From positions 1-20,330 of IMG/VR virus record IMGVR_UViG_3300035698_002885: a DNA stretch of 20,330 bases. One strand, 5' to 3'. Positions 1 through 6,341 of this stretch are shown one piece after another. Position 1 is the first letter of the stretch; every line of letters begins with the position of its first letter. The DNA comes from a virus. A program made the position numbers and the translations under genes. The notes beneath the pieces are model-generated. The model was not told the origin of the DNA. It worked only from the letters and a program-made list of their open reading frames with translations, and ran no database searches.

Positions 1-360
1 TAGCACCCAATCACTGCCAACCTGTTGGATAAATACATAAGAATCATCGCCGCTGGTTGCTAATGTGGGCAGCCAATCAGCCACAGTGAACGCACTGGTA
101 CTTTTCGATTTGCGGATATAAACATCAAAGGCATCGCCGGTTTGACTGCCAGAAGTATTCAAAAGTTTGACCGCGATTTTACCGCTTCCCACCGATGACA
201 GGCTAGTGATCTGCGCCCAGCTAGAACCGCCGCCCGTACTACTCCCGCCTTGCCTTTGCCTACGTGGCGCCATACCGCCCCGCTCATTCAACCTAAACCA
301 CTTGAGCATCCTTTGTATTCGATCCCAATCCCTCTCATTTAAGAAAAATCCTTTGGCCAT
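1..360 (-). CDS. Partial hypothetical tail-region protein (N-terminal 120 residues)
   Basis: The reading frame opens at the ATG at 360-358 and stays open to the left edge, so only the first 120 residues are visible. The start overlaps the stop of the upstream tail gene by one base (TAATG), which supports both the start and translational coupling. The N-terminus has a charged helix (FFLNERDWDRIQRMLKWF), then a basic stretch (APRRQRQ) and a Gly/Ser-rich linker at about residues 38-46. After that comes a beta-rich segment with GKIAVKLLN and DAFDVYIRKS. I do not recognise a family. Its place directly after the tape measure and the next tail gene suggests a tail-tip or fibre-associated structural protein, inferred from context only. 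A ribosome binding site is weak (GGGG about 7 bases upstream). Confidence 0.7.
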   Translation of the reverse strand, partial: MAKGFFLNERDWDRIQRMLKWFRLNERGGMAPRRQRQGGSSTGGGSSWAQITSLSSVGSGKIAVKLLNTSGSQTGDAFDVYIRKSKSTSAFTVADWLPTLATSGDDSYVFIQQVGSDWVL

Positions 361-1217
361 TACAACCCCAAATCTGCATAAGTAGAAGTGTTTTCAAGGT
401 CGAAAGTTAAAAACTGAGCATCGCCGGAAACCCACACACCACCTGAACCATTTAGCTTGACCGGGGTAGTAATAGGCGTGCCGGCCTCGTCCAAAATTAA
501 AGTATAATCGCCGCCCGACAAAGTTCTTAATCCTTGATCTAAAAAGCTCCGTTCCCATTTATCTTCGCGTACGTGTATTTCTATCGTGTGTGCGTAATAT
601 TCCAAACCAGCCGCGCGAGTTAAAACGGCATTAAAGATTTTAATCTTTAGCTTGCCAGCCGTGTAACTCGTACCGTCCGGGGCTGTAAAAGTGTCAGAGT
701 TTACAGTGTTAATATAATCCTCTGTTGCAATTCTTGTTTCTCGATTAAACGTAACATGCATCACCACATCCGCTACGTCGATCTGAATAGGCGGATCGAA
801 AGGTTCGTGAGCGGAGTTTGCTAATGGTGTGCCGTCATAAGCTGCATCGACAGGCTCATTAGTAATAGACGTATCATAATTCCAAACGTCTGCTTGTCGC
901 AAAGGTTCCTCAACTCTCGAAAAATTACAAGTCAACTCCCAATACCCGGGACTTACCCAGCTAGGAACTTTGCTTACACAATACATCCACGGGTCGAACG
1001 GGAACTCTTCCCACAACAAAGGAATATAACCACCGGTAGCAATAGCATATCCAACATCCGAAACATTTACAAACTCTTCGAGCGGATCATTGCCATCATA
1101 AAACCTAATATTAAAAAGCCTTACAACCGTTCCACCAAACCCGCCGATATCTTTTGTTTCGGTTTGACCTGTCAATTCTCGAAAGTCTTCTAATACTGAT
1201 TTTGCTGATAGTGCCAT
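360..1217 (-). CDS. Putative minor tail protein, 285 aa
   Basis: A 285-residue protein lying immediately downstream of the tape measure gene, where lambda has its tail-tip genes M and L. The start at 1217 has a good ribosome binding site (AAGGAT, about 7 bases upstream). The sequence is rich in beta-strand-like segments and aromatic residues, for example WEEFPFDPWMYCV at about residues 69-81 and YWELTCNF at about 92-99. It ends in a compact domain with LSGGDYTLIL and GGVWVSGDAQFLTF. No catalytic motif, signal peptide or membrane segment is visible. A role at the tail tip or as a tape-measure-linked distal tail component is inferred from position only. It overlaps the next gene by one base. 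Confidence 0.7.
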   Translation of the reverse strand: MALSAKSVLEDFRELTGQTETKDIGGFGGTVVRLFNIRFYDGNDPLEEFVNVSDVGYAIATGGYIPLLWEEFPFDPWMYCVSKVPSWVSPGYWELTCNFSRVEEPLRQADVWNYDTSITNEPVDAAYDGTPLANSAHEPFDPPIQIDVADVVMHVTFNRETRIATEDYINTVNSDTFTAPDGTSYTAGKLKIKIFNAVLTRAAGLEYYAHTIEIHVREDKWERSFLDQGLRTLSGGDYTLILDEAGTPITTPVKLNGSGGVWVSGDAQFLTFDLENTSTYADLGL

Positions 1218-1226
1218 AATATATCC

Positions 1227-2672
1227 TTATGCGAAATTAGCCGCCATTAGTTGATTTAGCCCCGACGTTGTTTGTGCTTTGCGAACGGTTTTTTCTTGAG
1301 TTGTTTTTTGCTTTTCTAACGATGTTAAAATCTTAGTTAATAGTTCATTGCTTTTATTCACTGGATTTTTGACATTAGAAAATGTTAGGAATCTTGACTC
1401 AATAGCCTCGACACTGCCCCGCTGAACCAACGGATCACCGGGCTTATCTATCGCCTTTTCTATCGCCTTTGGCAAAACCAGCTTATCTATATCGGATTGT
1501 TTTGGAGGAACTGGTTTCCCTAAACCGGCATTCCCGTCTAATCCAAACAATCCTCCCGCCTCGCTATCTAATAGCTTTTGACCCAAGGCCGCCAATTGAT
1601 CTTTTAGTCCCTGCTCAATAATTGTTATTGGCCTATCGACCCGCTCGGCAAAATCCTTATAAACAGGGGCATCTCCAGCACCTCCTCTTAATAACGATCC
1701 ATATTCTACGCTTGGGTCTTCGCCATATAATTTATCAACTTGCCTAACAAGAAACTTTTCTGATTCTTCAAAAGCATTGTTTAAGATTTTCCAAAGACTT
1801 ATAGCTTGATCTGTTACGTATATATCCGCATTTGTCCACGCTGTCTTAATGTCGTCAACCATTGTCGTACCGAACCAATGCTTCATATCTTCAGATAGCT
1901 CAAAGAAGGCTAGGGCCATAGATGTAATGAAAATATCAACCCCGGTATATAGATTTTCAATTGCAAACCCCACTTTTTCTATTGCCGGTATTAAGCCCGG
2001 TATTTCTAAAAGAGTTCCTGCAATCTTCTCTTGTAAATCCCCCCAAATATTAGATAATTGGTCTAGTTTTCCGCCGAAGGTTTCAGTTTCGGCTTCAGCT
2101 AATTTGAAACCTTCAGCACCTTTAGCTAATACTACTTGGAACTTTTCCTGAGCGGTCATGTTTTTGTCAAGCTGAATACCATATCTGCTAAACGAATCGG
2201 AGTTACCTTGAGCCGCCTTTGCTATCAAGGTCATTGCAGCTTTCATGTCGATTTTCAAAGACTTAGAAAATCCAATAGCTGCAATAGTTGCCTGCTTTAA
2301 TCCCTTGCCGGATAACCCGCCCATTGATGCACCTAAAGCAGCTATTTCTAAAGTAGCTTCATCGCCTATAGTAGTCATGCGTTGAACTTGTGAAGCAAAC
2401 TGTAACATATCTAGTATGTCTTCGGTTGTCGCTTCCCCTAAATTTTCCAATGCAGCTGTTAGTTGATTTACCGCTAATTCTTGTCGGTTAAATAGTTCAA
2501 TAGATTCTTTACCAAACCTAAACAAAGCCCTCGCACCAAGAAACGCCGCACCCGCAACCGCTAAAGACTTAAAAGAGGCAGCTAACCTTTTAGACGCACC
2601 GCCTATTTTCCCAAACTTCTTACTCGCTTGGTCGCGTGCTTTTATTACTATGTCAACTTTACTTTTAGCCAT
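1227..2672 (-). CDS. Tail tape measure protein (short, gpH-like)
   Basis: A 481-residue protein with the usual features of a tape measure. The basic helical N-terminus (MAKSKVDIVIKARDQASKKF) is followed by a hydrophobic segment at about 40-52 (AVAGAAFLGARAL). A long helical region then contains the conserved-looking block SLKIDMKAAMTLIAKAAQGN at about 135-154, typical of phage tail length tape-measure proteins. More hydrophobic segments occur near 220-265 (IPGLIPAIEKVGFAI and FITSMALAFFEL). The C-terminus is helical and lysine/threonine-rich. The protein sets tail length by spanning the tube lumen; at roughly 0.15 nm per residue it would give a tail near 70 nm. The gene overlaps the end of the frameshifted chaperone reading frame by eight bases, the same arrangement as lambda GT-H. 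Start at 2672 has GAGG eight bases upstream. Confidence 0.88.
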   Translation of the reverse strand: MAKSKVDIVIKARDQASKKFGKIGGASKRLAASFKSLAVAGAAFLGARALFRFGKESIELFNRQELAVNQLTAALENLGEATTEDILDMLQFASQVQRMTTIGDEATLEIAALGASMGGLSGKGLKQATIAAIGFSKSLKIDMKAAMTLIAKAAQGNSDSFSRYGIQLDKNMTAQEKFQVVLAKGAEGFKLAEAETETFGGKLDQLSNIWGDLQEKIAGTLLEIPGLIPAIEKVGFAIENLYTGVDIFITSMALAFFELSEDMKHWFGTTMVDDIKTAWTNADIYVTDQAISLWKILNNAFEESEKFLVRQVDKLYGEDPSVEYGSLLRGGAGDAPVYKDFAERVDRPITIIEQGLKDQLAALGQKLLDSEAGGLFGLDGNAGLGKPVPPKQSDIDKLVLPKAIEKAIDKPGDPLVQRGSVEAIESRFLTFSNVKNPVNKSNELLTKILTSLEKQKTTQEKTVRKAQTTSGLNQLMAANFA

Positions 2673-3063
2673 TGTCTAACCTCGGCCCCAATTTATTGTC
2701 CCATTGTTTTTGTTCATAAAAAACTAACTCTACCGCGTCAATAAAACTCTTAGCCTGATCGAACACTCCGCCCGCTACGGGAGGTAGTCCTTTTTTATAC
2801 AATCCAGCCAATGTCAATAGTTCCCATATGTCATCTGTTATAATATACAAAGGGCATTGTTCAATCCGCCATTCACCTGATCCGTTACACTCTTCACATT
2901 TTACCTGTTCGCCATCGTCGTCCGGTACGGTTCTTTTGCCCTTACACGCCGGGCATACATCCGTAATTGGACTTACTTTCGACGGCTGGTCTTTGCACGC
3001 TTGCGGCCCTTGGCACGAGCTTTTACAGATTTTGCCGTACTGGAGCGCAACTGCGAGTTTGAT
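2665..3063 (-). CDS. Frameshift extension of the tail assembly chaperone (gpGT-like T domain)
   Basis: This is the -1 frame part of a probable fusion protein. The frame has a TAA ending inside the nine-A run at 3071-3063 and then stays open for 132 codons, through to the stop at 2665 which overlaps the tape measure start. There is no good start or ribosome binding site inside it; the first possible start is a TTG at 2850 with nothing convincing upstream. Expression by slippage from the preceding chaperone gene is therefore the simplest reading, giving a 249-residue product (117 + 132). The extension is rich in cysteine: CPAC and CEEC separated by 15 residues form a DnaJ-like zinc ribbon, and four further cysteines (KICKSSC, ACK, QCP) lie nearby. 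The C-terminal half is helical with aromatic residues (DIWELL, VFYEQKQW). In lambda the T part recruits tail tube protein to the tape measure. Confidence 0.82.
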   Translation of the reverse strand: MKLAVALQYGKICKSSCQGPQACKDQPSKVSPITDVCPACKGKRTVPDDDGEQVKCEECNGSGEWRIEQCPLYIITDDIWELLTLAGLYKKGLPPVAGGVFDQAKSFIDAVELVFYEQKQWDNKLGPRLDNG

Positions 3064-3413
3064 TTTTTTTTATCTGCCATCGAAGGTAACTGTTCATATA
3101 TTGCTGCTATGATTTGCTTAACCTCTTTGACTAATAATAACCCGGTTATTTTGTCGATATCGAACGCAATTGCCTTGCCTTTAGTATCAATCATATCCCA
3201 TCCGACTAAACCCAAACGCAACAACCCATCATAGGCCGCTAATAGAGCATCGGTGTCATCGTTCTTTATTTTGTCAAGTTTCTTCGACTGATCCATAAGT
3301 TCAGCGAAAGCTATTCCTGACAAATACGCCAAATAGAATACAGGCGGATCACCTACATAATCATGTTCAGGCGTAAACTCATACGTCATTCCCGGTCTGT
3401 TTGCTATTGTCAT
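2973..3413 (-). CDS. Tail assembly chaperone (gpG-like), 146 aa
   Basis: A mostly helical protein lying between tail tube and tape measure, the position of lambda gpG. I chose the ATG at 3413 (MTIANRPGMTYEFTPEHD), which has a modest AGAGAG eight bases upstream. A second ATG at 3389 is possible, and an upstream extension to 3506 is unlikely because it adds a very basic tail that only reads through the preceding gene. Residues 22-110 form the chaperone-like body. The last 29 residues of the unshifted product are very basic (ending KRAKTSRRK) and may be an artefact of reading past the slip site. At codons 115-117 the gene reads AAA AAA AAA, a classic slippery run that gives access to the -1 extension. 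The gene overlaps the small upstream gene by 35 bases. Confidence 0.8.
   Translation of the reverse strand: MTIANRPGMTYEFTPEHDYVGDPPVFYLAYLSGIAFAELMDQSKKLDKIKNDDTDALLAAYDGLLRLGLVGWDMIDTKGKAIAFDIDKITGLLLVKEVKQIIAAIYEQLPSMADKKKSNSQLRSSTAKSVKARAKGRKRAKTSRRK
3063..3071 (-). promoter_or_regulatory. Slippery A9 run for -1 ribosomal frameshifting
   Basis: Nine consecutive adenines on the coding strand are read as GAT AAA AAA AAA TCA in the zero frame, which fits the X XXY YYZ pattern (A AAA AAA). The -1 frame is blocked by TAA immediately at the run and then open for 132 codons. The site sits about 90 bases before the zero-frame stop. A short possible stem (TTGCG at 3050-3046 with CGCAA at 3005-3001) lies downstream but is not strong. 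Confidence 0.78.
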
Positions 3414-3558
3414 TTTTCTTGCTCTCTTTCTGTTTCTGTTCGATCTTTTTCTCTGTGGCCCAAAGTTTGCCAATCTGCTGATCGGTTGCATCTCGTAGGC
3501 CGCCATATTTCTTATTTAGTAATTCACGTATCTTTTTTATATCAGTTTTAATATCCAT
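3379..3558 (-). CDS. Small hypothetical protein, 59 aa
   Basis: A short lysine-rich helical protein between the tail tube and chaperone genes. The start at 3558 (MDIKTDIKKIREL) has a strong ribosome binding site, AAAAGGAA about six bases upstream, and lies 11 bases after the tail tube stop. A longer reading to 3591 would overlap the tail tube gene and lacks support. The sequence looks like a single helix with many Lys, Asp and Gln residues and a hydrophilic C-terminus (KESKKNDNSKQTGNDV). It overlaps the chaperone start by 35 bases, unusually long for this operon. Function unknown; a small tail assembly helper is possible from position only. Confidence 0.6.
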   Translation of the reverse strand: MDIKTDIKKIRELLNKKYGGLRDATDQQIGKLWATEKKIEQKQKESKKNDNSKQTGNDV

Positions 3559-3569
3559 TATATTTCCTT

Positions 3570-4481
3570 TTAAGCTGCTACTATAGTCCATTCGTCGTCA
3601 CCAGTTGCAATCGTTTCGACGTTGCACTGACCTGTCATGTCCTGAATAATAGTTCCGTCTCTGTCCCCTGTAGGGATTTCGGTACGTTGCCATTTAGGAG
3701 CGTTTAATGTAAAGCTAGTAGTGCCGTCGGTCATAGCAATGTCAACCGCCGACTCTGTTCCTAATTTCCAAATCGCATCATCGGCACGAGTTGCAACCAA
3801 TGCTGCATCGGGATCAAATGCAATCGTCGGGCTCCTATCGGTTATTTGATAATAAGCAATTGCTCCTTGGTCGTAAACAGGAGAGACTTCATTGCCCATG
3901 TCAAACGTGAACGTACTGATAGCTAAATCAGCCGCCGCAAGGGTAGCGGTGTTTGTGCCTTGGCCCCAAGGTATAGGTATAGTTACAGCATAAGCCGTGG
4001 TAGGTAGTGCAAGATCAGCAACAGGTGTACCGGTATCCTCAACTCCTTTATAAGTAAATGACCATACAAGCCTACCGTCATCAGGTGCCAATACACCCGT
4101 ACCACAAGAACCTTTAATTTTTTTAACACGTCCATCCTCGTAAACATAAGCCGACATGGTCTTAAAATTAGCGGACGCCGACGTTGGATTCATCGTTTTG
4201 GTCGATAGTAAGCTACCACTGGATTGCATTAATATTGACAGCCCTGCATCCCAGTCACTCGAACCTCGAAGCTCGGTTTTAAAACTCAATGTCCAGGCTC
4301 CAGAGTTTTCAGGCACAGCCGCCGCCGTCTGGCCCATAAATGCACCCGAGCCTTTCCGTTCGGCCATAGACTCATCCGGGTTGCATTCAATATCGAATGC
4401 AAATACGTCTGTATCGGGAACAACCGCAGTACCTCGAGCAGTTTCTAATTTTACTTTTAATGATCTTAATCGGGTTAACAT
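3570..4481 (-). CDS. Major tail tube protein (gpV-like)
   Basis: A 303-residue protein forming, by inference, the hexameric rings of the tail tube. I chose the ATG at 4481 (MLTRLRSLKVKLE) because GAGGAG lies seven bases upstream; the longer frame to 4496 uses a non-ATG start inside the upstream gene. The N-terminus has the usual tube pattern of a strand pair followed by ARGTAVVPDTDVFAFDIECNPD. The middle contains GAWTLSFKTELRGS and RLVWSFTYKG, typical strands of phage tube proteins. The C-terminus, GDDEWTIVAA, is close to the ending seen in many siphovirus tube proteins. It follows the tail terminator candidate and precedes the chaperone and tape measure, matching lambda U-V-G-H order. The length leaves room for an extra surface domain. 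Confidence 0.82.
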   Translation of the reverse strand: MLTRLRSLKVKLETARGTAVVPDTDVFAFDIECNPDESMAERKGSGAFMGQTAAAVPENSGAWTLSFKTELRGSSDWDAGLSILMQSSGSLLSTKTMNPTSASANFKTMSAYVYEDGRVKKIKGSCGTGVLAPDDGRLVWSFTYKGVEDTGTPVADLALPTTAYAVTIPIPWGQGTNTATLAAADLAISTFTFDMGNEVSPVYDQGAIAYYQITDRSPTIAFDPDAALVATRADDAIWKLGTESAVDIAMTDGTTSFTLNAPKWQRTEIPTGDRDGTIIQDMTGQCNVETIATGDDEWTIVAA

Positions 4482-4492
4482 AATTACACTCC

Positions 4493-4957
4493 TCAAGTTT
4501 GTGTATAAGGGTCGTTGAATACTGTTCTAAATTTAATATCTACGTCTATCACTATTCCAGTGAACGCTTCATTTATTGTAAATCTGCTTGCAGATGTTAC
4601 TAAGGTATCTCTTGCAAGTCCCCCGCGTGTTATATCAACCTTTAATGCCTTCTCAATATCAGCCGCAACCTGATTAATAACCAAATCTAATTCGGTTGTA
4701 GCGTCCTCAGATTGAATGATTATCGCAGACAATGAAAAGGTTTCTGTTTTATCAACCGCATTAGTTTGCAGTGTGTTGTCAAACTCTTTGTCTGCTTGAT
4801 TAATTAATACATCTAGGCTATCCCATTCGGCGTCATCGAAAGGTATTCTCTTAGGTCTTACAGCGTTTAATGTATAGTTGTATCCATTACCAGTAGTGAT
4901 ACCATTTATAGTTGTCTCTACGTTCTGGGCTATTTGTTCGATTATAGGTTCGCTCAT
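4493..4957 (-). CDS. Tail terminator / tail completion protein candidate (gpU-like)
   Basis: A 154-residue acidic alpha/beta protein between the gpZ-like and tail tube genes, the position of lambda gpU. An N-terminal helix (EQIAQNVETTINGIT) leads to a strand (YNYTLNAVRPKR). A second helix follows at about 88-108 (ATTELDLVINQVAADIEKAL), and the C-terminal strands (FTGIVIDVDIKFRTVF) end in NDPYTQT. This layout matches the tail terminator fold, in which a long strand of the form 'v.i.i.yrt' precedes DP. Tail terminators cap the tube and stop polymerisation. Start codon overlaps the upstream stop by four bases (ATGA). Assignment rests on size, layout and synteny rather than a unique motif. Confidence 0.68.
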   Translation of the reverse strand: MSEPIIEQIAQNVETTINGITTGNGYNYTLNAVRPKRIPFDDAEWDSLDVLINQADKEFDNTLQTNAVDKTETFSLSAIIIQSEDATTELDLVINQVAADIEKALKVDITRGGLARDTLVTSASRFTINEAFTGIVIDVDIKFRTVFNDPYTQT

Positions 4958-5604
4958 TTTTTGGCTTGCCTCTCTAATTCAAGTGCTATTTGGGTATCTG
5001 TATTGTTAAGTAAATCGGCCTGAGCCTTTGTTATCGTGCCTTTTAGTATAGCCCCTCTTATTACCTTTACCATAGATGGGCCATAAAGCCCTATCAGCTT
5101 TCCTACTCGTTTGCGATATCCGCCGCCTCTCGTCCTTGCTTTGTCTTTTACTGTAGTGCCTATGCGTCTTAATACCATAAGTTTTCCCACTCCATCCGTC
5201 GGAGCTAGTTCTGGGTACCTACCAAGAACCCTAGCGATAAAACCGTCTTCTATCTTTTTCCGCCCTTCTCCGGCATTGTAAGTTACCCCTCTTTTTGTTT
5301 GTTTGGCCTTGAACGCCACTAATGGGACTCTTACGTTAATGGCTCTTATCCGGGCAGATAATCTATTTTGATTGGCTTTGGATTGGCTGATTGGCCTTCT
5401 AGTTACATTCCTTTTGAATATAACTCCTTGTTTTAAGCTCGTATCTTTGGCTATTTTTCTAACCATTTGAACCCTTGACGCGTCCGTAGTTTTATTGACC
5501 GCCCGCGATAAAACCATAGGGGCTTTGCGTGGGTACGCTTTAAGTAAATTGTCTACTCGCTTCAGTTGCCGTTTATCAACCTGGATGGAAATAGCTTTAG
5601 CCAT
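4954..5604 (-). CDS. Minor tail protein Z-like (tail completion)
   Basis: A 216-residue very basic protein resembling the phage minor tail protein Z family, whose members help join or complete the tail and are placed before gpU. The N-terminal part has a helix with LLKAYPRKAPMVLSRAVNKT, followed by a second helix (ASRVQMVRKIAKDTSLKQGV) typical of the family. The C-terminal part carries RIGTTVKDK, GLYGPSM and VIRGAIL; the short 'LYGPS' block is a frequent family landmark. The start overlaps the upstream stop by one base (TAATG) and the end overlaps the next start by four bases, so it is tightly coupled. Position between the FII-like and U-like genes agrees with lambda Z. Confidence 0.8.
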   Translation of the reverse strand: MAKAISIQVDKRQLKRVDNLLKAYPRKAPMVLSRAVNKTTDASRVQMVRKIAKDTSLKQGVIFKRNVTRRPISQSKANQNRLSARIRAINVRVPLVAFKAKQTKRGVTYNAGEGRKKIEDGFIARVLGRYPELAPTDGVGKLMVLRRIGTTVKDKARTRGGGYRKRVGKLIGLYGPSMVKVIRGAILKGTITKAQADLLNNTDTQIALELERQAKK

Positions 5605-6341
5605 TATCGTACCTCCAGCATCATCGACCCGGCGTCCTGGTTCAGTATCTTTTTGATTTTCCTATCCATCGCAACCTTGCCGCGTCTTATTGGCATAGTG
5701 ATTTTATCTCCCCCGGTGTCTAACTCGCTTGAGCTTATACCTGTTACAGTATCATTTAGAACAATTATACGCATCAAAGCACTGGAGCTATTAGGGACTC
5801 CGTCCATAGATGGATGCCCTTCACGGATTATCCGGGCCTTAATAGACCGACTACCGCCGCCCAAAGGCTTATAGGTTGCAGGGACTCCAAAGGCTTCCAT
5901 TGCCGCCGGTGCGGATGCCCCGGTTTGTAATGAATCGATAACATTATCTGTATCTTCTACCATTAAAACTTCTATCGCTTGCGTGGGCGTCGAGATAAAA
6001 TCGTTTATATCCGAATATCCGCAAAAGATATAGCCTACATTATAATCCAAACCACTTACAACTATAGTTCCATCCCCCGCCCGATCCCCGCCGTCTGTCC
6101 ATGTTATAGCATTTGGTTTGCGATATAAAAGATAGTTCGTAACGCCCGAATCGCTTCCCGCAAATGTAGCTGTAACAGCGTTATCAACTGCCACCGTCGT
6201 TAGCGCTGGAGTAGTCACATCTTGCGAACAAACTGCAAGCGTGCCGGTTAAGTCGTCTCCACCTGTACCATAGTCTATATCAGTTCTAACATCTGTTACA
6301 GCTGGATAAACCACTCCGTAATCTTGACCTACTCCCATCAT
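5604..6341 (-). CDS. Fibronectin-like domain fused to head-tail joining protein (gpFII-like)
   Basis: A 245-residue protein that appears to be built from three parts. Residues 12-35 carry a short motif seen in phage fibre-type proteins (VTDVRTDIDYG followed by TGTL). Residues about 45-126 look like a fibronectin type III or Ig-like beta sandwich, with strands around TVAVDNAVTATFAGS, NYLLYRKP and YIFCGYSD. Residues about 132-245 resemble head-tail joining (stopper) proteins: MEAFGVPATYKPLGG, then SALMRIIVLNDTVTGIS, SELDTGGDKITMPIRRG and a final KKILNQDAGSMMLEV. Stoppers connect portal/adaptor to tail. The gene starts with ATGATG; the first ATG overlaps the fibre gene stop by four bases. GAGGAG lies about 11 bases upstream. 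The N-terminal fusion is uncommon compared with lambda FII (117 residues). Confidence 0.7.
   Translation of the reverse strand: MMGVGQDYGVVYPAVTDVRTDIDYGTGGDDLTGTLAVCSQDVTTPALTTVAVDNAVTATFAGSDSGVTNYLLYRKPNAITWTDGGDRAGDGTIVVSGLDYNVGYIFCGYSDINDFISTPTQAIEVLMVEDTDNVIDSLQTGASAPAAMEAFGVPATYKPLGGGSRSIKARIIREGHPSMDGVPNSSSALMRIIVLNDTVTGISSSELDTGGDKITMPIRRGKVAMDRKIKKILNQDAGSMMLEVR

Noticed and set aside
2665-2850. A stand-alone 61-residue gene starting at TTG 2850
   Set aside because: No ribosome binding site, and its frame is open upstream right back to the A9 run, so it is better explained as the end of the frameshift product.
3414-3506. Upstream extension of the chaperone gene to 3506
   Set aside because: The added 31 residues are very basic and only read the small gene in another frame; the ATG at 3413 or 3389 fits the family start better.
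4482-4496. Longer tail tube start at 4496
   Set aside because: It begins on a non-ATG codon inside the preceding gene, whereas the ATG at 4481 has GAGGAG seven bases upstream.
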